Shown here in pieces: positions 7,868-16,678 of a DNA stretch of 48,744 nt; within the stretch, counting starts at the first letter, position 1; every line of letters starts with the position of its first letter. The notes under the pieces were generated by a model. The model saw only the letters and a program-made list of their open reading frames with translations, was not told where the DNA came from and ran no database searches. The position numbers were made by a program, and so were the translations under genes. This stretch comes from CAZRHR01 sp964599915. Lineage in GTDB: Bacteria; Bacteroidota; Bacteroidia; CAIKAF01. The stretch is from NCBI GenBank assembly GCA_964599915.1, contig CAZRHR010000009.1, forward strand, positions 1 through 48,744. Direction: 5' to 3'.

Positions 7868-9030
7868 ATGGATTGGCAGTTACTTCTTCCGGGAAATACC
7901 TTTTTGTTGGGATGGGTAGGATTACTCTTTTTCACCGTTTTGGCGGAATTTGCCTACCGTTGGGTGGCGGGCGTAGCTTCCCTAAGACCCGATGATGCAG
8001 ATTTAGAAGAACCCAAACAAGAAATTTCCATTCTCAGAACCCTACTTTGGGCGGCTTTAGGACTGTCACTTTTAAGTGTGCCTCTGGTCAAAGGAATCGA
8101 TGCGCTTGGCTGGTCTGCCCACGTGTTGGGTTGGCTGCATTTGGTGCTCCGATGGGCTCACATCATCATTGGCATCGCATGGATTGGCGCGTCATTTTAT
8201 TTCACTTTTCTGGAAAACGCGCTAAACCGCACCTTTCAACTGAGAGATGAATTGGCGGGTGACCTTTGGGCCGTGCACGGTGGAGGTTTTTATTACTTGG
8301 AAAAATACAAAGGGGCTCCCAAAAAATTACCTTTCAAGCTTCACTGGTTCAAGTATGAAGCCTATTTCACTTGGGTTACCGGCATTGGCCTGTTGTGGAT
8401 GGTGTACTATATGAATGCCGCTTCCGTGATGGTAGATCCCGCGGTTTCTGACATGAGTCCGACGCAAGCCGTTGGCTTAGGTGTCTTGAGTTTGGTGGGA
8501 GGTTGGCTTTTGTACCATGGCCTTTGTGCTACGCCTTTACTCAAGAAAAAAACCTTGTTCGCCTTATTAGGTTTTGCCATTGTCACCGGCATATCCTATC
8601 TCCTTTCGCAATATTTGAGCGGTAGGGCGGCCTTTATGCATGTGGGCGCATTGCTGGGAACCATCATGGCAGGAAACGTATTTTTTGTCATTATTCCCGC
8701 CCAAAAAGCCTTAGTCAAAGCAGCCAAATTAGGTGTGCCTTTAGATTTAGAACGAGGGAAAATTGCAGGCTTAAGGTCATTGCACAACAATTACATCACT
8801 TTCCCCGTCCTTTTTGTAATGATTAGCAACCACTACCCTACCACTTTCGGGCATGAATGGAATTGGGTGGTGTTGGCCATACTTACTTTAGGCTCGGTGG
8901 CCATTAAACACTTCATCAATTTACACGAACGAGGAAAAACGCCTTGGTATTTGGTGGGTTTAGGGATTGCTTCTTTGGTGGCCTTGGTCATTTTGACCGC
9001 TCCCAAATCTTTGGATGCCAAAGCGCTATC
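7868..9030 (+). CDS. puuD: Urate hydroxylase PuuD, N-terminal membrane domain (C-terminus lost in assembly gap)
   Basis: The first 387 residues are an eight-or-so-helix membrane domain with PuuD (DUF989) motifs: RWAHIIIGIAWIGASFYF, VHGGGFYYLEKYKGAPKKLP followed by HWFKYEAYFTWVTGI, MAGNVFFVIIPAQKALV and LRSLHNNYITFPVLFVMISN. PuuD oxidises urate to 5-hydroxyisourate and passes electrons to a C-terminal cytochrome c domain. That domain is absent only because the sequence runs into 100 Ns at 9031; none of the three frames just after the gap resembles it. This membrane enzyme supplies the urate-oxidising step for the cluster, as no soluble uricase is seen. Confidence 0.9.
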
Positions 9031-9130
9031 NNNNNNNNNNNNNNNNNNNNNNNNNNNNNNNNNNNNNNNNNNNNNNNNNNNNNNNNNNNNNNNNNNNNNN
9101 NNNNNNNNNNNNNNNNNNNNNNNNNNNNNN
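9031..9130. other. Assembly gap of 100 N
   Basis: Exactly 100 undetermined bases, a usual placeholder for a scaffold gap of unknown length. It removes the cytochrome c end of puuD and anything between it and the RNase G gene. The reading frame across it has no meaning. Confidence 0.99.
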
Positions 9131-9139
9131 ATCCTGCAC

Positions 9140-9162
9140 ACTTTTACTTTTTAAATAAAAGT
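9140..9162 (-). terminator. Weak possible terminator after the RNase G gene
   Basis: Two arms, ACTTTTA at 9140-9146 and TAAAAGT at 9156-9162, form a 7-bp AT-rich hairpin directly behind the stop. There is no GC core, so it may not terminate. Confidence 0.25.
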
Positions 9163-10728
9163 TTAGACCTCCTCGCCTCTTGGGTCGAAAACATGGTATT
9201 CCAGCATGTGGAAGGTGGTTCTTGATTCCAATTGAAGGGTTCTGCCAAGGGATTTTTTCCATTTCCCCAACAAAGATTTATCAGAGAATATACCTTTTCC
9301 TTGTTTCAGATAAGCCTCCACATAAGGATGCACCATCAAGGTAATGGGACCTGGCGGTAAATCTCTGCTGGCATTGATGAGTCTGGTTTCAATTTCATCT
9401 GCCAACAAAATGGAAGACTCAATTTTACCTGTTCCTGCGCAAGCCGGGCAAACCTCTGTAGTTTCCATGTGAATCTGAGGGCGCACGCGCTCACGTGTAA
9501 TTTGAATAAGGCCAATCTTGGAAGGTGGGAGCACGTTGTGCTTGGCCCGATCGTCCTTCATGGCATCCTTCATTTTTTTATACAAGACCTTTCTGTTGTC
9601 GGCCTTGTACATATCAATAAAGTCTACTACAATGATACCGCCAATGTCACGCAACCGAAGCTGACGCGCTATTTCTTCTGCGGCTTCAAGGTTTACAGCC
9701 AAAGCTGCAGCCTCTTGAGAATCGCCGGATTTGGTATTATTTCCAGAGTTAACATCAATAACATGGAGGGCTTCGGTATGTTCAATGATCAAATACGCAC
9801 CGCTTTTCAGAGGTACATTTTTGCCAAACAACATTTTAACCATACGGTTTACGCCAAAATGTTCCATGATGGGTAACCGTCCTTTGAAAAGTTTTACGGT
9901 TTTTTCTCTCTCAGGAAAATTGGCCAGGGCATACTCCCGGATTTGGTCGTAATAGTCTTGGTCATTGACATAGATATTGTCAAAAACGAAATCTTTGTTC
10001 ACCATATCCCGTAAAAGGGTGGTGGTACGGTTGAGTTCTCCCAACACTTTGGCAGGAGGGTTCGCTTCTTTTAATCCCGCATGGATGGAGGACCACCTTT
10101 TCTTCAGGTCTGCCAAATCTTTTTCCAAGTCTTCTTGGGATTTGTGCTCGGCAGCGGTCCGTACAATGATTCCAAAATTTTTGGGTTGCACGGCCGTGAG
10201 AATATTTTTCAAACGCTCACGCTCTTCTGCATCCCTGATTTTGGTGCTAACAGAGACCTTATCACTAAAGGGTACCAGCACGATGTATCGGCCGGGGAAG
10301 GAAAGTTCGCAACTTAAACGAGGTCCTTTTTGCGAGATGGGTTCTTTGGCAATTTTTACCAAAACATGCTGACCTGCTTTGAGCACGTCCGCAATTTTTC
10401 CATCTTTTTTGATTTGCGGTTCAAACCGAAAATGCTGAAGGGAAGGGTGTTTAAGTCGCCCGGCAAGAGTTTCACCAACGAACTTATTCAAAGAGCGTAT
10501 TTCCGGACCAAGGTCCAGATAATGTAAAAAGGCATCCTTTTCGTATCCTACGTCCACGAAGGCAGCGTTCAAGTTGGCGATAACTCGGGTAACCCGAGCT
10601 AAATAATAATCACCAACATTGAACGCATAGCTTCGTCTCTCTTTATTTAGTTCTACCAGCTCTTTGTTTTTGAGCTGTGCAATGATAACTTCTTCCGGTG
10701 AAACATTGATAACAAGATCGTTGCTCAC
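9163..10728 (-). CDS. rng: Ribonuclease G (RNase E/G family)
   Basis: A 521-residue RNase E/G catalytic domain. The S1 domain (about residues 38-130) carries an inserted loop at about 90-118. The DNase I-like site shows HVIDVNSGN (Asp325) and VVDFIDM (Asp369), and the zinc link shows CPACAGTGK (Cys427, Cys430). It cleaves single-stranded RNA in mRNA decay and rRNA processing. No in-frame ATG lies before the upstream stop, so GTG at 10728 is the start, giving MSNDLVIN. It is the last gene of a minus-strand operon HU, TPR, mini ribosomal protein, rng. It lacks the long C-terminal scaffold of RNase E. Confidence 0.95.
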   Translation of the reverse strand: MSNDLVINVSPEEVIIAQLKNKELVELNKERRSYAFNVGDYYLARVTRVIANLNAAFVDVGYEKDAFLHYLDLGPEIRSLNKFVGETLAGRLKHPSLQHFRFEPQIKKDGKIADVLKAGQHVLVKIAKEPISQKGPRLSCELSFPGRYIVLVPFSDKVSVSTKIRDAEERERLKNILTAVQPKNFGIIVRTAAEHKSQEDLEKDLADLKKRWSSIHAGLKEANPPAKVLGELNRTTTLLRDMVNKDFVFDNIYVNDQDYYDQIREYALANFPEREKTVKLFKGRLPIMEHFGVNRMVKMLFGKNVPLKSGAYLIIEHTEALHVIDVNSGNNTKSGDSQEAAALAVNLEAAEEIARQLRLRDIGGIIVVDFIDMYKADNRKVLYKKMKDAMKDDRAKHNVLPPSKIGLIQITRERVRPQIHMETTEVCPACAGTGKIESSILLADEIETRLINASRDLPPGPITLMVHPYVEAYLKQGKGIFSDKSLLGKWKKSLGRTLQLESRTTFHMLEYHVFDPRGEEV

Positions 10729-10792
10729 GGTAAGTATGTTCTGTCTTTCTCCTTATTGGAAGAAAAGACTAAGATTTACTACGTTAGAAAGA

Positions 10793-10888
10793 TCAACGGT
10801 TCTTCTTCTTGTGACGGTTCTTACGAAGACGTTTTTTACGCTTGTGCGTATTCATCTTGTGCTTCTTGCGTTTTTTACCACTTGGCAT
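10793..10888 (-). CDS. 31-residue basic ribosomal protein, AURKAIP1/COX24 (mS38, bS22-like) family
   Basis: A tiny ORF reading MPSGKKRKKHKMNTHKRKK and then a run ending KKKNR. About two thirds of residues are Lys, Arg or His. The MPSGKKRKxHKMxTHKRKKR pattern is that of the bacterial relatives of mitochondrial ribosomal protein mS38 (AURKAIP1/COX24 domain), related to bS22 of the small subunit. It lies 12 bp after the TPR gene stop and 64 bp before the rng start, all minus strand, so it is probably cotranscribed with both. It is below usual gene-calling length limits. Confidence 0.85.
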   Translation of the reverse strand: MPSGKKRKKHKMNTHKRKKRLRKNRHKKKNR

Positions 10889-10900
10889 AATGTGAATTTT

Positions 10901-11752
10901 TTAATGATTTTCTTGATGTTTCTGTACATCTCTTAGGTATGCATCAAATTCCGCAAGGGCAGCCGGGTCATTCAACGTGCTTCGAAACACATCGAAAAAA
11001 ACCATGGCACTATCCATATCTCCTTTAGCCACATAAACTTCCCCAATGAAAAAGTTTATTTCCTGCCGGTCTGGATACTTAGCTTGCGCATTGGAATACC
11101 AATAGAGCGCCTTAGAAATTTGCCCCGAAAGTAAGGAAAAATGTCCTAATTGTAAAATGGCGGGTAAGTAATCGGGATTTTTCTCCACCACCTCTTTCAA
11201 TTTGGCGATCCCTTCCATGGGTGCGCCACCCATTTCTACCAACACAATTCCGAGGTTGGTATTCAGTTCAGGATCGTCCGGATTGGCCTTCAAAGCTTCT
11301 TTAAAGGCGATTTCAGCTTCCATAAGTGCCCAAGTGCGATCTTCAGGGCCACTCATCATGGCACCACTTAGAAAACGGTTGCCCACTTCCTGCCAAAGGG
11401 CTGGATCCATGGTTTGCGCAGCTCGCTGACTCAAATAGGCTGCCGCAGCCAATGGCTTCATCTCCATGTCCCAAAAACGAACCAGTTCTTTCAGTATGGT
11501 ATCTTTCTCGCTTTCGCCGGCCTGAGACAAAGCCAACTCAAGGTTGTTTAGACGGACTTGGGCCGAGGATGAAAGATTTTCTCGGGCATCCGCCAAATAT
11601 TCAGCAGAAACAGCCCCAGTGTTCGAAGCAACCTCTTGCTTCCGTGCATGTTCAGGCAAACGGACAGGGAGCGATTGAATCGCAAAGGCTAAAAAAACAG
11701 ATGACAGTACAAGAAGTACTGCCATCTGCCATTCTTTTCTTGCAAAAGACAT
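10901..11752 (-). CDS. Membrane-anchored TPR protein
   Basis: A 283-residue protein with one N-terminal membrane segment (about residues 10-27, VLLVLSSVFLAFAIQ) and a periplasmic or outer part with several tetratricopeptide repeats, clearest around EIAFKEALKANPDDPELNTNL, PDYLPAILQLGHFSLLSGQ and PDRQEINFFIGEVYVAKGD (about 145-255). It starts 4 bp after the HU gene stop and is followed closely by the mini ribosomal protein gene. Proteins of this kind scaffold other proteins; no catalytic motif is visible. The place between HU and rng is, as I recall, conserved in Bacteroidota. Confidence 0.8.
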   Translation of the reverse strand: MSFARKEWQMAVLLVLSSVFLAFAIQSLPVRLPEHARKQEVASNTGAVSAEYLADARENLSSSAQVRLNNLELALSQAGESEKDTILKELVRFWDMEMKPLAAAAYLSQRAAQTMDPALWQEVGNRFLSGAMMSGPEDRTWALMEAEIAFKEALKANPDDPELNTNLGIVLVEMGGAPMEGIAKLKEVVEKNPDYLPAILQLGHFSLLSGQISKALYWYSNAQAKYPDRQEINFFIGEVYVAKGDMDSAMVFFDVFRSTLNDPAALAEFDAYLRDVQKHQENH

Positions 11753-11756
11753 GCAA

Positions 11757-12050
11757 TTACTTTTTGCCGGAAGACTTTTTCTTCACCTGAGCTTGAAAAG
11801 ATTTTGCAGGTTTGAAGGAAGGAATATTGTGGGCTGGAATAACAATGGTGGTAGCCTTCGAAATGTTCCGACCTTTCTTCTCTGCACGGTGCTTAATGAT
11901 AAAGCTACCAAAACCGCGAAGATACACGGGCTGACCAGCAACCAGAGAATCTTTAACGGTTTTCATGAAGGCTTCAACCGTAGCTTGTACGGCTACTTTT
12001 TCAATGCCGGTGTTGTCGGCAATCTGATTGACGAGATCCGCTTTGGTCAT
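11757..12050 (-). CDS. HU/IHF family DNA-binding protein
   Basis: The 97 residues match HU: an N-terminal helix pair MTKADLVNQIADNTGIEK, the RGFGSFIIKHRAEKKGRN segment that leads into the DNA-binding beta arm, and PAHNIPSFKPAKSFQAQV at the C-terminus, with a short Lys/Ser tail. It bends and packages DNA as a dimer. It is the first gene of the operon running to rng. A perfect -7 box, TAACTTTG, lies on the minus strand at 12088-12095, leaving a leader of about 30 bases. Confidence 0.93.
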   Translation of the reverse strand: MTKADLVNQIADNTGIEKVAVQATVEAFMKTVKDSLVAGQPVYLRGFGSFIIKHRAEKKGRNISKATTIVIPAHNIPSFKPAKSFQAQVKKKSSGKK

Positions 12051-12087
12051 CGCTAATTGGTTTTAATCGATTGGTTAATAAAGTGCC

Positions 12088-12095
12088 CAAAGTTA
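12088..12095 (-). promoter_or_regulatory. -7 promoter box of the HU operon
   Basis: On the minus strand TAACTTTG matches TAnnTTTG exactly. No clean TTTG stands 19-21 bp upstream (the nearest sequence is GGTTC), so the -33 part is weak. Confidence 0.45.
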
Positions 12096-12159
12096 AGTAG
12101 TTTTACAACGTCTTGAACCTGAACTTACAGGAAAACAACAAAATTTAGGATTTTGTTTC

Positions 12160-13209
12160 ATGTCTACCCCATTTTCAGAACTTTTAATTCATTGGTTTTC
12201 AAAAAACTATAGAGAATTGCCTTGGCGCAACTCAAAGAACCCCTATTATATATGGCTTTCTGAAATTTTACTCCAGCAAACCCGCGTGGCCCAAGGAACA
12301 CCCTATTTCCACCGATTTATTGCGGCCTTTCCAACCATCCAAGACCTAGCCAATGCATCTGAAGAACAGGTTTTTAAACTATGGCAGGGTTTAGGATATT
12401 ACAACCGCGCTAGAAATTTACATGCAGCCGCAAAAAAAATTGCCCACCAAGGATTTCCGACCTCTTATCAGGCATGGTTAGCCCTTCCGGGGGTGGGACC
12501 ATACACCGCGGCGGCCGTAGCTTCCATTTGTTTAAATGAACATGTGCCAGCTATTGATGGTAACGTTTTACGTGTGATGGCACGCTTTACGGCGATTCCT
12601 CATGAAGTGAACCAAACCGAAGGTTTTAAGGCCGTAAGTCTAGCCCTAGGCACCCATTTTAAAACAAACCAACCAGGCACATTGAACGAGGCCATGATGG
12701 AATTGGGCGCCACCGTATGTACACCCAAACAACCTCAATGCCATCTTTGTCCTTTACAAGCTTTATGTGCGTGCGGAACACCCGAAAAAGCAGCAGACTA
12801 TCCCAAGAAAAAACCAAAAAAGAAACCCATCGACCGGTTCCTCATTCGATTCTTCTTTTACACCGAAAACGAAAGCCTTTGGCTGAGAAGAGCCAAAGGA
12901 GATATTTGGGCCGGATTGTACGATTTACCCGGACAAGATGTCCCTGACCTTAATGCTTTCCAACACCATAACCTAGACAAAGAACCCTTTGCCCACCTCA
13001 TCTCGGGTGAACCCATTTCGAAACCGGAGGAAATAAAGCATCAACTCACCCATCAAACCCTTTTTATCAAGTTATATAAGATAAAACTTCCGCAACCAAG
13101 CCCTTTACCATGGGGACAATGGATGGAGCACCACCAACTGCATACCTTGGCTTTACCCAGGCCTTTTGCAAAATGGCTGGAAGAACATCCTACGTTAATT
13201 GGGGAATAG
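12160..13209 (+). CDS. mutY: A/G-specific adenine DNA glycosylase MutY
   Basis: A 349-residue MutY that removes adenine mispaired with 8-oxoguanine. Visible are the catalytic Glu35 in WLSEILLQQTRV, the helix-hairpin-helix ALPGVGPYTAAAV, catalytic Asp133 in PAIDGNVLRV, and the 4Fe-4S Cys set C187-x6-C194-x2-C197-x5-C203. The C-terminal NUDIX-like recognition domain follows a Lys-rich linker (KKKPKKK) and shows LWLRRAKGDIWAGLYDLPG. It is divergent from the HU operon. Its end overlaps the end of the convergent TPR gene by 15 bp. Confidence 0.96.
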   Translation: MSTPFSELLIHWFSKNYRELPWRNSKNPYYIWLSEILLQQTRVAQGTPYFHRFIAAFPTIQDLANASEEQVFKLWQGLGYYNRARNLHAAAKKIAHQGFPTSYQAWLALPGVGPYTAAAVASICLNEHVPAIDGNVLRVMARFTAIPHEVNQTEGFKAVSLALGTHFKTNQPGTLNEAMMELGATVCTPKQPQCHLCPLQALCACGTPEKAADYPKKKPKKKPIDRFLIRFFFYTENESLWLRRAKGDIWAGLYDLPGQDVPDLNAFQHHNLDKEPFAHLISGEPISKPEEIKHQLTHQTLFIKLYKIKLPQPSPLPWGQWMEHHQLHTLALPRPFAKWLEEHPTLIGE

Positions 13210-15018
13210 CCTACGATAAGCTTGGCGTGCCTCGGAAGCGAATAGAGAACCTGGAAAGGTAGTGAGCAGTTTCTGGTACATCGCGCCGGCTTCTGTTGGA
13301 TTTTTTAATGGACCCTCATACAAACCGGCAAGTGTAAATAAAGCATCATCTGCCAGAATGCCATCAGGGGCAAAAGCCAAAATATGAGAAAGTTTTTCTT
13401 TGGCCGTGTTCACATCGCCCTGAGACAAGGCCAAGCGGGCATACAACAGGTCTGCTTCATCCACAATATCGTCAACGGGAAAAGCGAGATAAAGGGAATC
13501 GAGCACCTTTAGCGCCTCATCGGTTTTACCACAAAACCCAAGCAAATCTGCCCGTGCGTACATGCCAAGTGCCCGCGCAAGTGAATCATTGCCAAGGTGA
13601 TCTCCAATAAGCAGGGACAAGGCCATGGCATCATTGGCAATAAGTTTTGAAGTGGCCGATTTTAAAACTTTGGCCTGGGTCAAAGCCCAAGAAAACTCTC
13701 CTCGGAAATAGGCCAGTCTTGCATTTCTAAATTTTGCCTCCTGCCCCAGAACATCATGGGGAAATTGTTTTTCCACCTGGCCGTATAACAAGGAAGGCTC
13801 CCAATAATCGCCAAGCAGAATGAGAATATCGGCTTTTTCTAGGCGCAAACGGGCCAATTGATCTGGTGTGGCTCCTCCTCTAGACTCGACCTCTTCGAGG
13901 CGCTGTAACGCTTCCTGGGGCCGTCCTAAATCGAACGCCAACAAACGCGCATATTTAATCTTTATCTGGTTGGCTTGGGGATAAGGTCCCAAAAAAGCAA
14001 TGAGGGCTTTGTAATTGGAATCCAAGGTGGCCAAAACCTTGGGCTGCTTCATACCTTCCCATTTAATTTTCCGGTCTAGCGTTTCTACCAAGCCCATCCT
14101 GGCCTCCAAATAGTAGGGACCGGCGGTTCCCAATGAAACCACATATTGAAACGCCTGTTCAGCTTCTGAAAACGCATTATTTTCCAAACAGACGCGAGCC
14201 AAAGGCATGATTCTGCCCCCTTCTTCCTTCAACCTACGGTCTAAAGCCCTGGCTTGAACAAAAGCCTGTTGAAACTCTTTTTCCTGAACCAGCATCCAAA
14301 GGAGTAAATCGTTGAAAATGGTGAGGTCGGGCTGCCGCTGACTGGCTTCTTGCAGGGCTTTTTTCAGTCCCACATTCATGGGCGCATCCTTTTTCTCGTC
14401 TAACAAGGTCATCACCACATTTTGGATGGCATTGTATTCCTGTGGGTAGGTTTTAAGCATGGAAACTACCTGTTCGGCCACCAAGTGGGTTTGCCCGGTG
14501 GCTTGTGCCATTTCAATTTTCCGAAAACCTAGCACGGGAGAAAAGCCCAACACTTCCTCGGCACGTTCATACAGTTTTACCGCCTTATTGACCTCTCCCC
14601 CTTTTGAAAACAATTGGGCCATTTGGTCTATGGGGTCAAAAGCAGGAGGAAGCTCACGCAGCAGATTGTCAAAATAACGTTCACCTTTTTTCTCACCTTC
14701 TACCGCCTTGGTCAACCGGTACACCTCGAATTGGTAAGAAAAATCCTGAGAAAATCGTTTGGCTTGCTTTTGTGCCAATTTCAGCGCCTCTTTACCTTCT
14801 CCCAGCTCTACAAGACAGGTGATGTAGCGTTCAAAAAAAGAACGATTTCTGGGTTGATACTGGTAAAATCGTTCATAAAATCGGATGGCTTTGTCGTATT
14901 CTTTTTTGTTGAAAAAAGATTCTGCCATCAGGATTTCCTGGTCTGTTTGTGCCAACACCAGGGCCTGAGTTCCTGTCCAAAGGACAAAAGCGAGGATCCA
15001 TCCGAAAAATTTAACCAT
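13195..15018 (-). CDS. Large secreted TPR-repeat protein
   Basis: A 607-residue protein with an N-terminal signal peptide (hydrophobic stretch FFGWILAFVLWTGTQALVLA, cleavage likely before QTDQE) and TPR-like helical pairs throughout, clearest at EYDKAIRFYERFYQYQPRN (about residues 39-57) and at the C-terminus (DVNTAKEKLSHILAFAPDG, EAGAMYQKLLTTFPGSLFA). It is probably periplasmic. The ATG overlaps the serS TAA by one base (TAATG), so it is coupled to serS. The stop region overlaps mutY by 15 bp on the opposite strand. No enzyme motif is visible. Confidence 0.8.
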   Translation of the reverse strand: MVKFFGWILAFVLWTGTQALVLAQTDQEILMAESFFNKKEYDKAIRFYERFYQYQPRNRSFFERYITCLVELGEGKEALKLAQKQAKRFSQDFSYQFEVYRLTKAVEGEKKGERYFDNLLRELPPAFDPIDQMAQLFSKGGEVNKAVKLYERAEEVLGFSPVLGFRKIEMAQATGQTHLVAEQVVSMLKTYPQEYNAIQNVVMTLLDEKKDAPMNVGLKKALQEASQRQPDLTIFNDLLLWMLVQEKEFQQAFVQARALDRRLKEEGGRIMPLARVCLENNAFSEAEQAFQYVVSLGTAGPYYLEARMGLVETLDRKIKWEGMKQPKVLATLDSNYKALIAFLGPYPQANQIKIKYARLLAFDLGRPQEALQRLEEVESRGGATPDQLARLRLEKADILILLGDYWEPSLLYGQVEKQFPHDVLGQEAKFRNARLAYFRGEFSWALTQAKVLKSATSKLIANDAMALSLLIGDHLGNDSLARALGMYARADLLGFCGKTDEALKVLDSLYLAFPVDDIVDEADLLYARLALSQGDVNTAKEKLSHILAFAPDGILADDALFTLAGLYEGPLKNPTEAGAMYQKLLTTFPGSLFASEARQAYRRLFPN

Positions 15019-16292
15019 TACCAGTCTAAACGTTGGAAACGGGTGTAGGGTTGCAAAACCTCAGGTACCAAGATTCCCTGTTCGTCTTGATATTGTTCTA
15101 AAATGGCGGCCAACACCCGCGGCAAAGCCAGCGCACTGCCATTCAATGTGGCCAAAGGCGAAGGTTTTCCTTCTTTTCCTTTGTATCTTAATTTGAGCCG
15201 GTTGGCTTGAAATCCTTCGAAGTTGGAGACTGAAGAAATTTCAAGCCAGCGTTTCTGAGCCGAACTCCACACTTCAAAATCATAGGTAAGAGAAGAGGCA
15301 AAGCCCATATCTCCGCCACATAATTTTAAAATTCGGTAAGAAAGGCCAAGAGAAGCCACCAATTTTTCCACATGACGTACCATGTCCTCCAAGGCTGCAT
15401 CGGACTGTTCAGGGGTAGTCACCTGCACAATTTCAACTTTATCGAATTGGTGCAGGCGGTTGAGTCCGCGTACATCTTTTCCATACGAACCGGCCTCACG
15501 GCGAAAACAAGGGGTATAACCCGTCATTTTCACAGGTAAAGACGCTTCAGGCAAAATCACATCCCGAAAAATATTGGTCAAGGGCACCTCAGCCGTAGGA
15601 ATCAGGTAAAGGTCATCTTCGCCGACATGATACATTTGCCCTTCTTTGTCCGGCAATTGTCCGGTGCCAAAACCTGAATCGGCATTGACGAGATGGGGTA
15701 CTTGAAATTCTGTATAGCCAGCCTCTGTATTAAAATCTAAAAAATATTGAATCAAAGCCCTTTGTAACCTTGCACCGGGCCCTTTGTACACGGGAAAACC
15801 TGCACCAGTGATTTTCACACCAAGGGCAAAATCAATTAATTGAAGACGGTCTGCCACATCCCAATGCGGGATTTGGGCTGTCATTTGTTCTGGTGATGGG
15901 CCACCAGAGCGAACCACCAAGTTATGTTCGGCGCTTGTGCCTGCGGGTACAGACAGTTGAGGGGCATTAGGAATGGAAATTAAGAGCTGTTGGAGCGCTT
16001 CTTCGGCCTGGGTCACTTGCTTTTCCAAAGCAGCCACTTTTTCCTTGAGCAAGGTAGATTCTGCTTTGAGCGCCTGAGCAGCTTCGGTTTGTCCGGACCG
16101 CATGGCTTCTCCAATTTGTTTAGAATTCAGGTTAAGTGCAGCCTTTTCCGCTTCGAATTGAGCCAAAGCTTGTCGGTGGTGTGTATCTAAAGCAAGGACT
16201 TGGTTTACAAGCGCTGTTCCGTCCAGGTTTCGGAGGGCAAGACGCTGGGCTGCCTGTTCCGGTTGTTGTCTAAAAAAAGAAAGATGCAACAT
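15018..16292 (-). CDS. serS: Seryl-tRNA synthetase
   Basis: A 424-residue class II synthetase. The N-terminal coiled-coil arm (about residues 25-105) binds the long variable arm of tRNA-Ser. Motif 2 is YTPCFRREAGSYGKDVRGL, with HQFDKVE after it, and motif 3 is LNGSALALPRVLAAILEQYQ. ATG 16292 gives MLHLSFFR; the frame extends to 16331, but that part carries the terminator of the preceding rpmA gene. It is first in a two-gene unit with the large TPR gene. Confidence 0.95.
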   Translation of the reverse strand: MLHLSFFRQQPEQAAQRLALRNLDGTALVNQVLALDTHHRQALAQFEAEKAALNLNSKQIGEAMRSGQTEAAQALKAESTLLKEKVAALEKQVTQAEEALQQLLISIPNAPQLSVPAGTSAEHNLVVRSGGPSPEQMTAQIPHWDVADRLQLIDFALGVKITGAGFPVYKGPGARLQRALIQYFLDFNTEAGYTEFQVPHLVNADSGFGTGQLPDKEGQMYHVGEDDLYLIPTAEVPLTNIFRDVILPEASLPVKMTGYTPCFRREAGSYGKDVRGLNRLHQFDKVEIVQVTTPEQSDAALEDMVRHVEKLVASLGLSYRILKLCGGDMGFASSLTYDFEVWSSAQKRWLEISSVSNFEGFQANRLKLRYKGKEGKPSPLATLNGSALALPRVLAAILEQYQDEQGILVPEVLQPYTRFQRLDW

Positions 16293-16315
16293 GATGTGAT
16301 ATAAAAGCCCGATAA

Positions 16316-16350
16316 AAATAAAAACTCCCATCCGTATGGAGGGGAGTTTA
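16316..16350 (-). terminator. Intrinsic terminator between rpmA and serS
   Basis: AAACTCCC at 16322-16329 pairs with GGGAGTTT at 16342-16349 and the inner TCC-GTAT-GGA extends the stem. On the minus strand it is followed by TTTTTATTTTTA. It ends about 24 bp before the serS ATG. Confidence 0.75.
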
Positions 16351-16369
16351 CTAAAAGAATTTATGCTTT

Positions 16370-16633
16370 TTATTGTGCTTCTTGTGGAATCACAGAAACG
16401 TAAGAGCGGTTGTTCTTGCGCTTTTTAAACTGTACGATACCATCGGAGAGGGCAAAAAGCGTATGGTCTTTTCCCATACCAACGTTTACACCAGCGTTGT
16501 GGCGGGTTCCACGCTGGCGAACAATGATGTTTCCAGCAATGGCAGCCTGACCTCCATATATCTTGATACCAAGTCTTTTGCTTTCTGATTCGCGTCCGTT
16601 CTTAGAACTACCGACGCCTTTCTTATGTGCCAT
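16370..16633 (-). CDS. rpmA: 50S ribosomal protein bL27
   Basis: The 87 residues match bL27: MAHKKGVGSSKNGRES at the N-terminus, which reaches the peptidyl transferase centre, then GGQAAIAGNIIVRQRGTRH and GMGKDHTLFALSDG. The N-terminus has no cleavable extension of the Firmicutes type. It follows rplU by 45 bp on the same strand; the pair is the usual L21-L27 operon and is followed by a terminator. Confidence 0.97.
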   Translation of the reverse strand: MAHKKGVGSSKNGRESESKRLGIKIYGGQAAIAGNIIVRQRGTRHNAGVNVGMGKDHTLFALSDGIVQFKKRKNNRSYVSVIPQEAQ

Positions 16634-16678
16634 GAGATGATTTTTTGAGCGTTTACTATGAAGAAGATTGCACCAATG

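Noticed and set aside
9013..9262. Frames running through the N block
   Set aside because: The gap length is unknown, so no frame can be carried across it; the X-containing proteins are artefacts.
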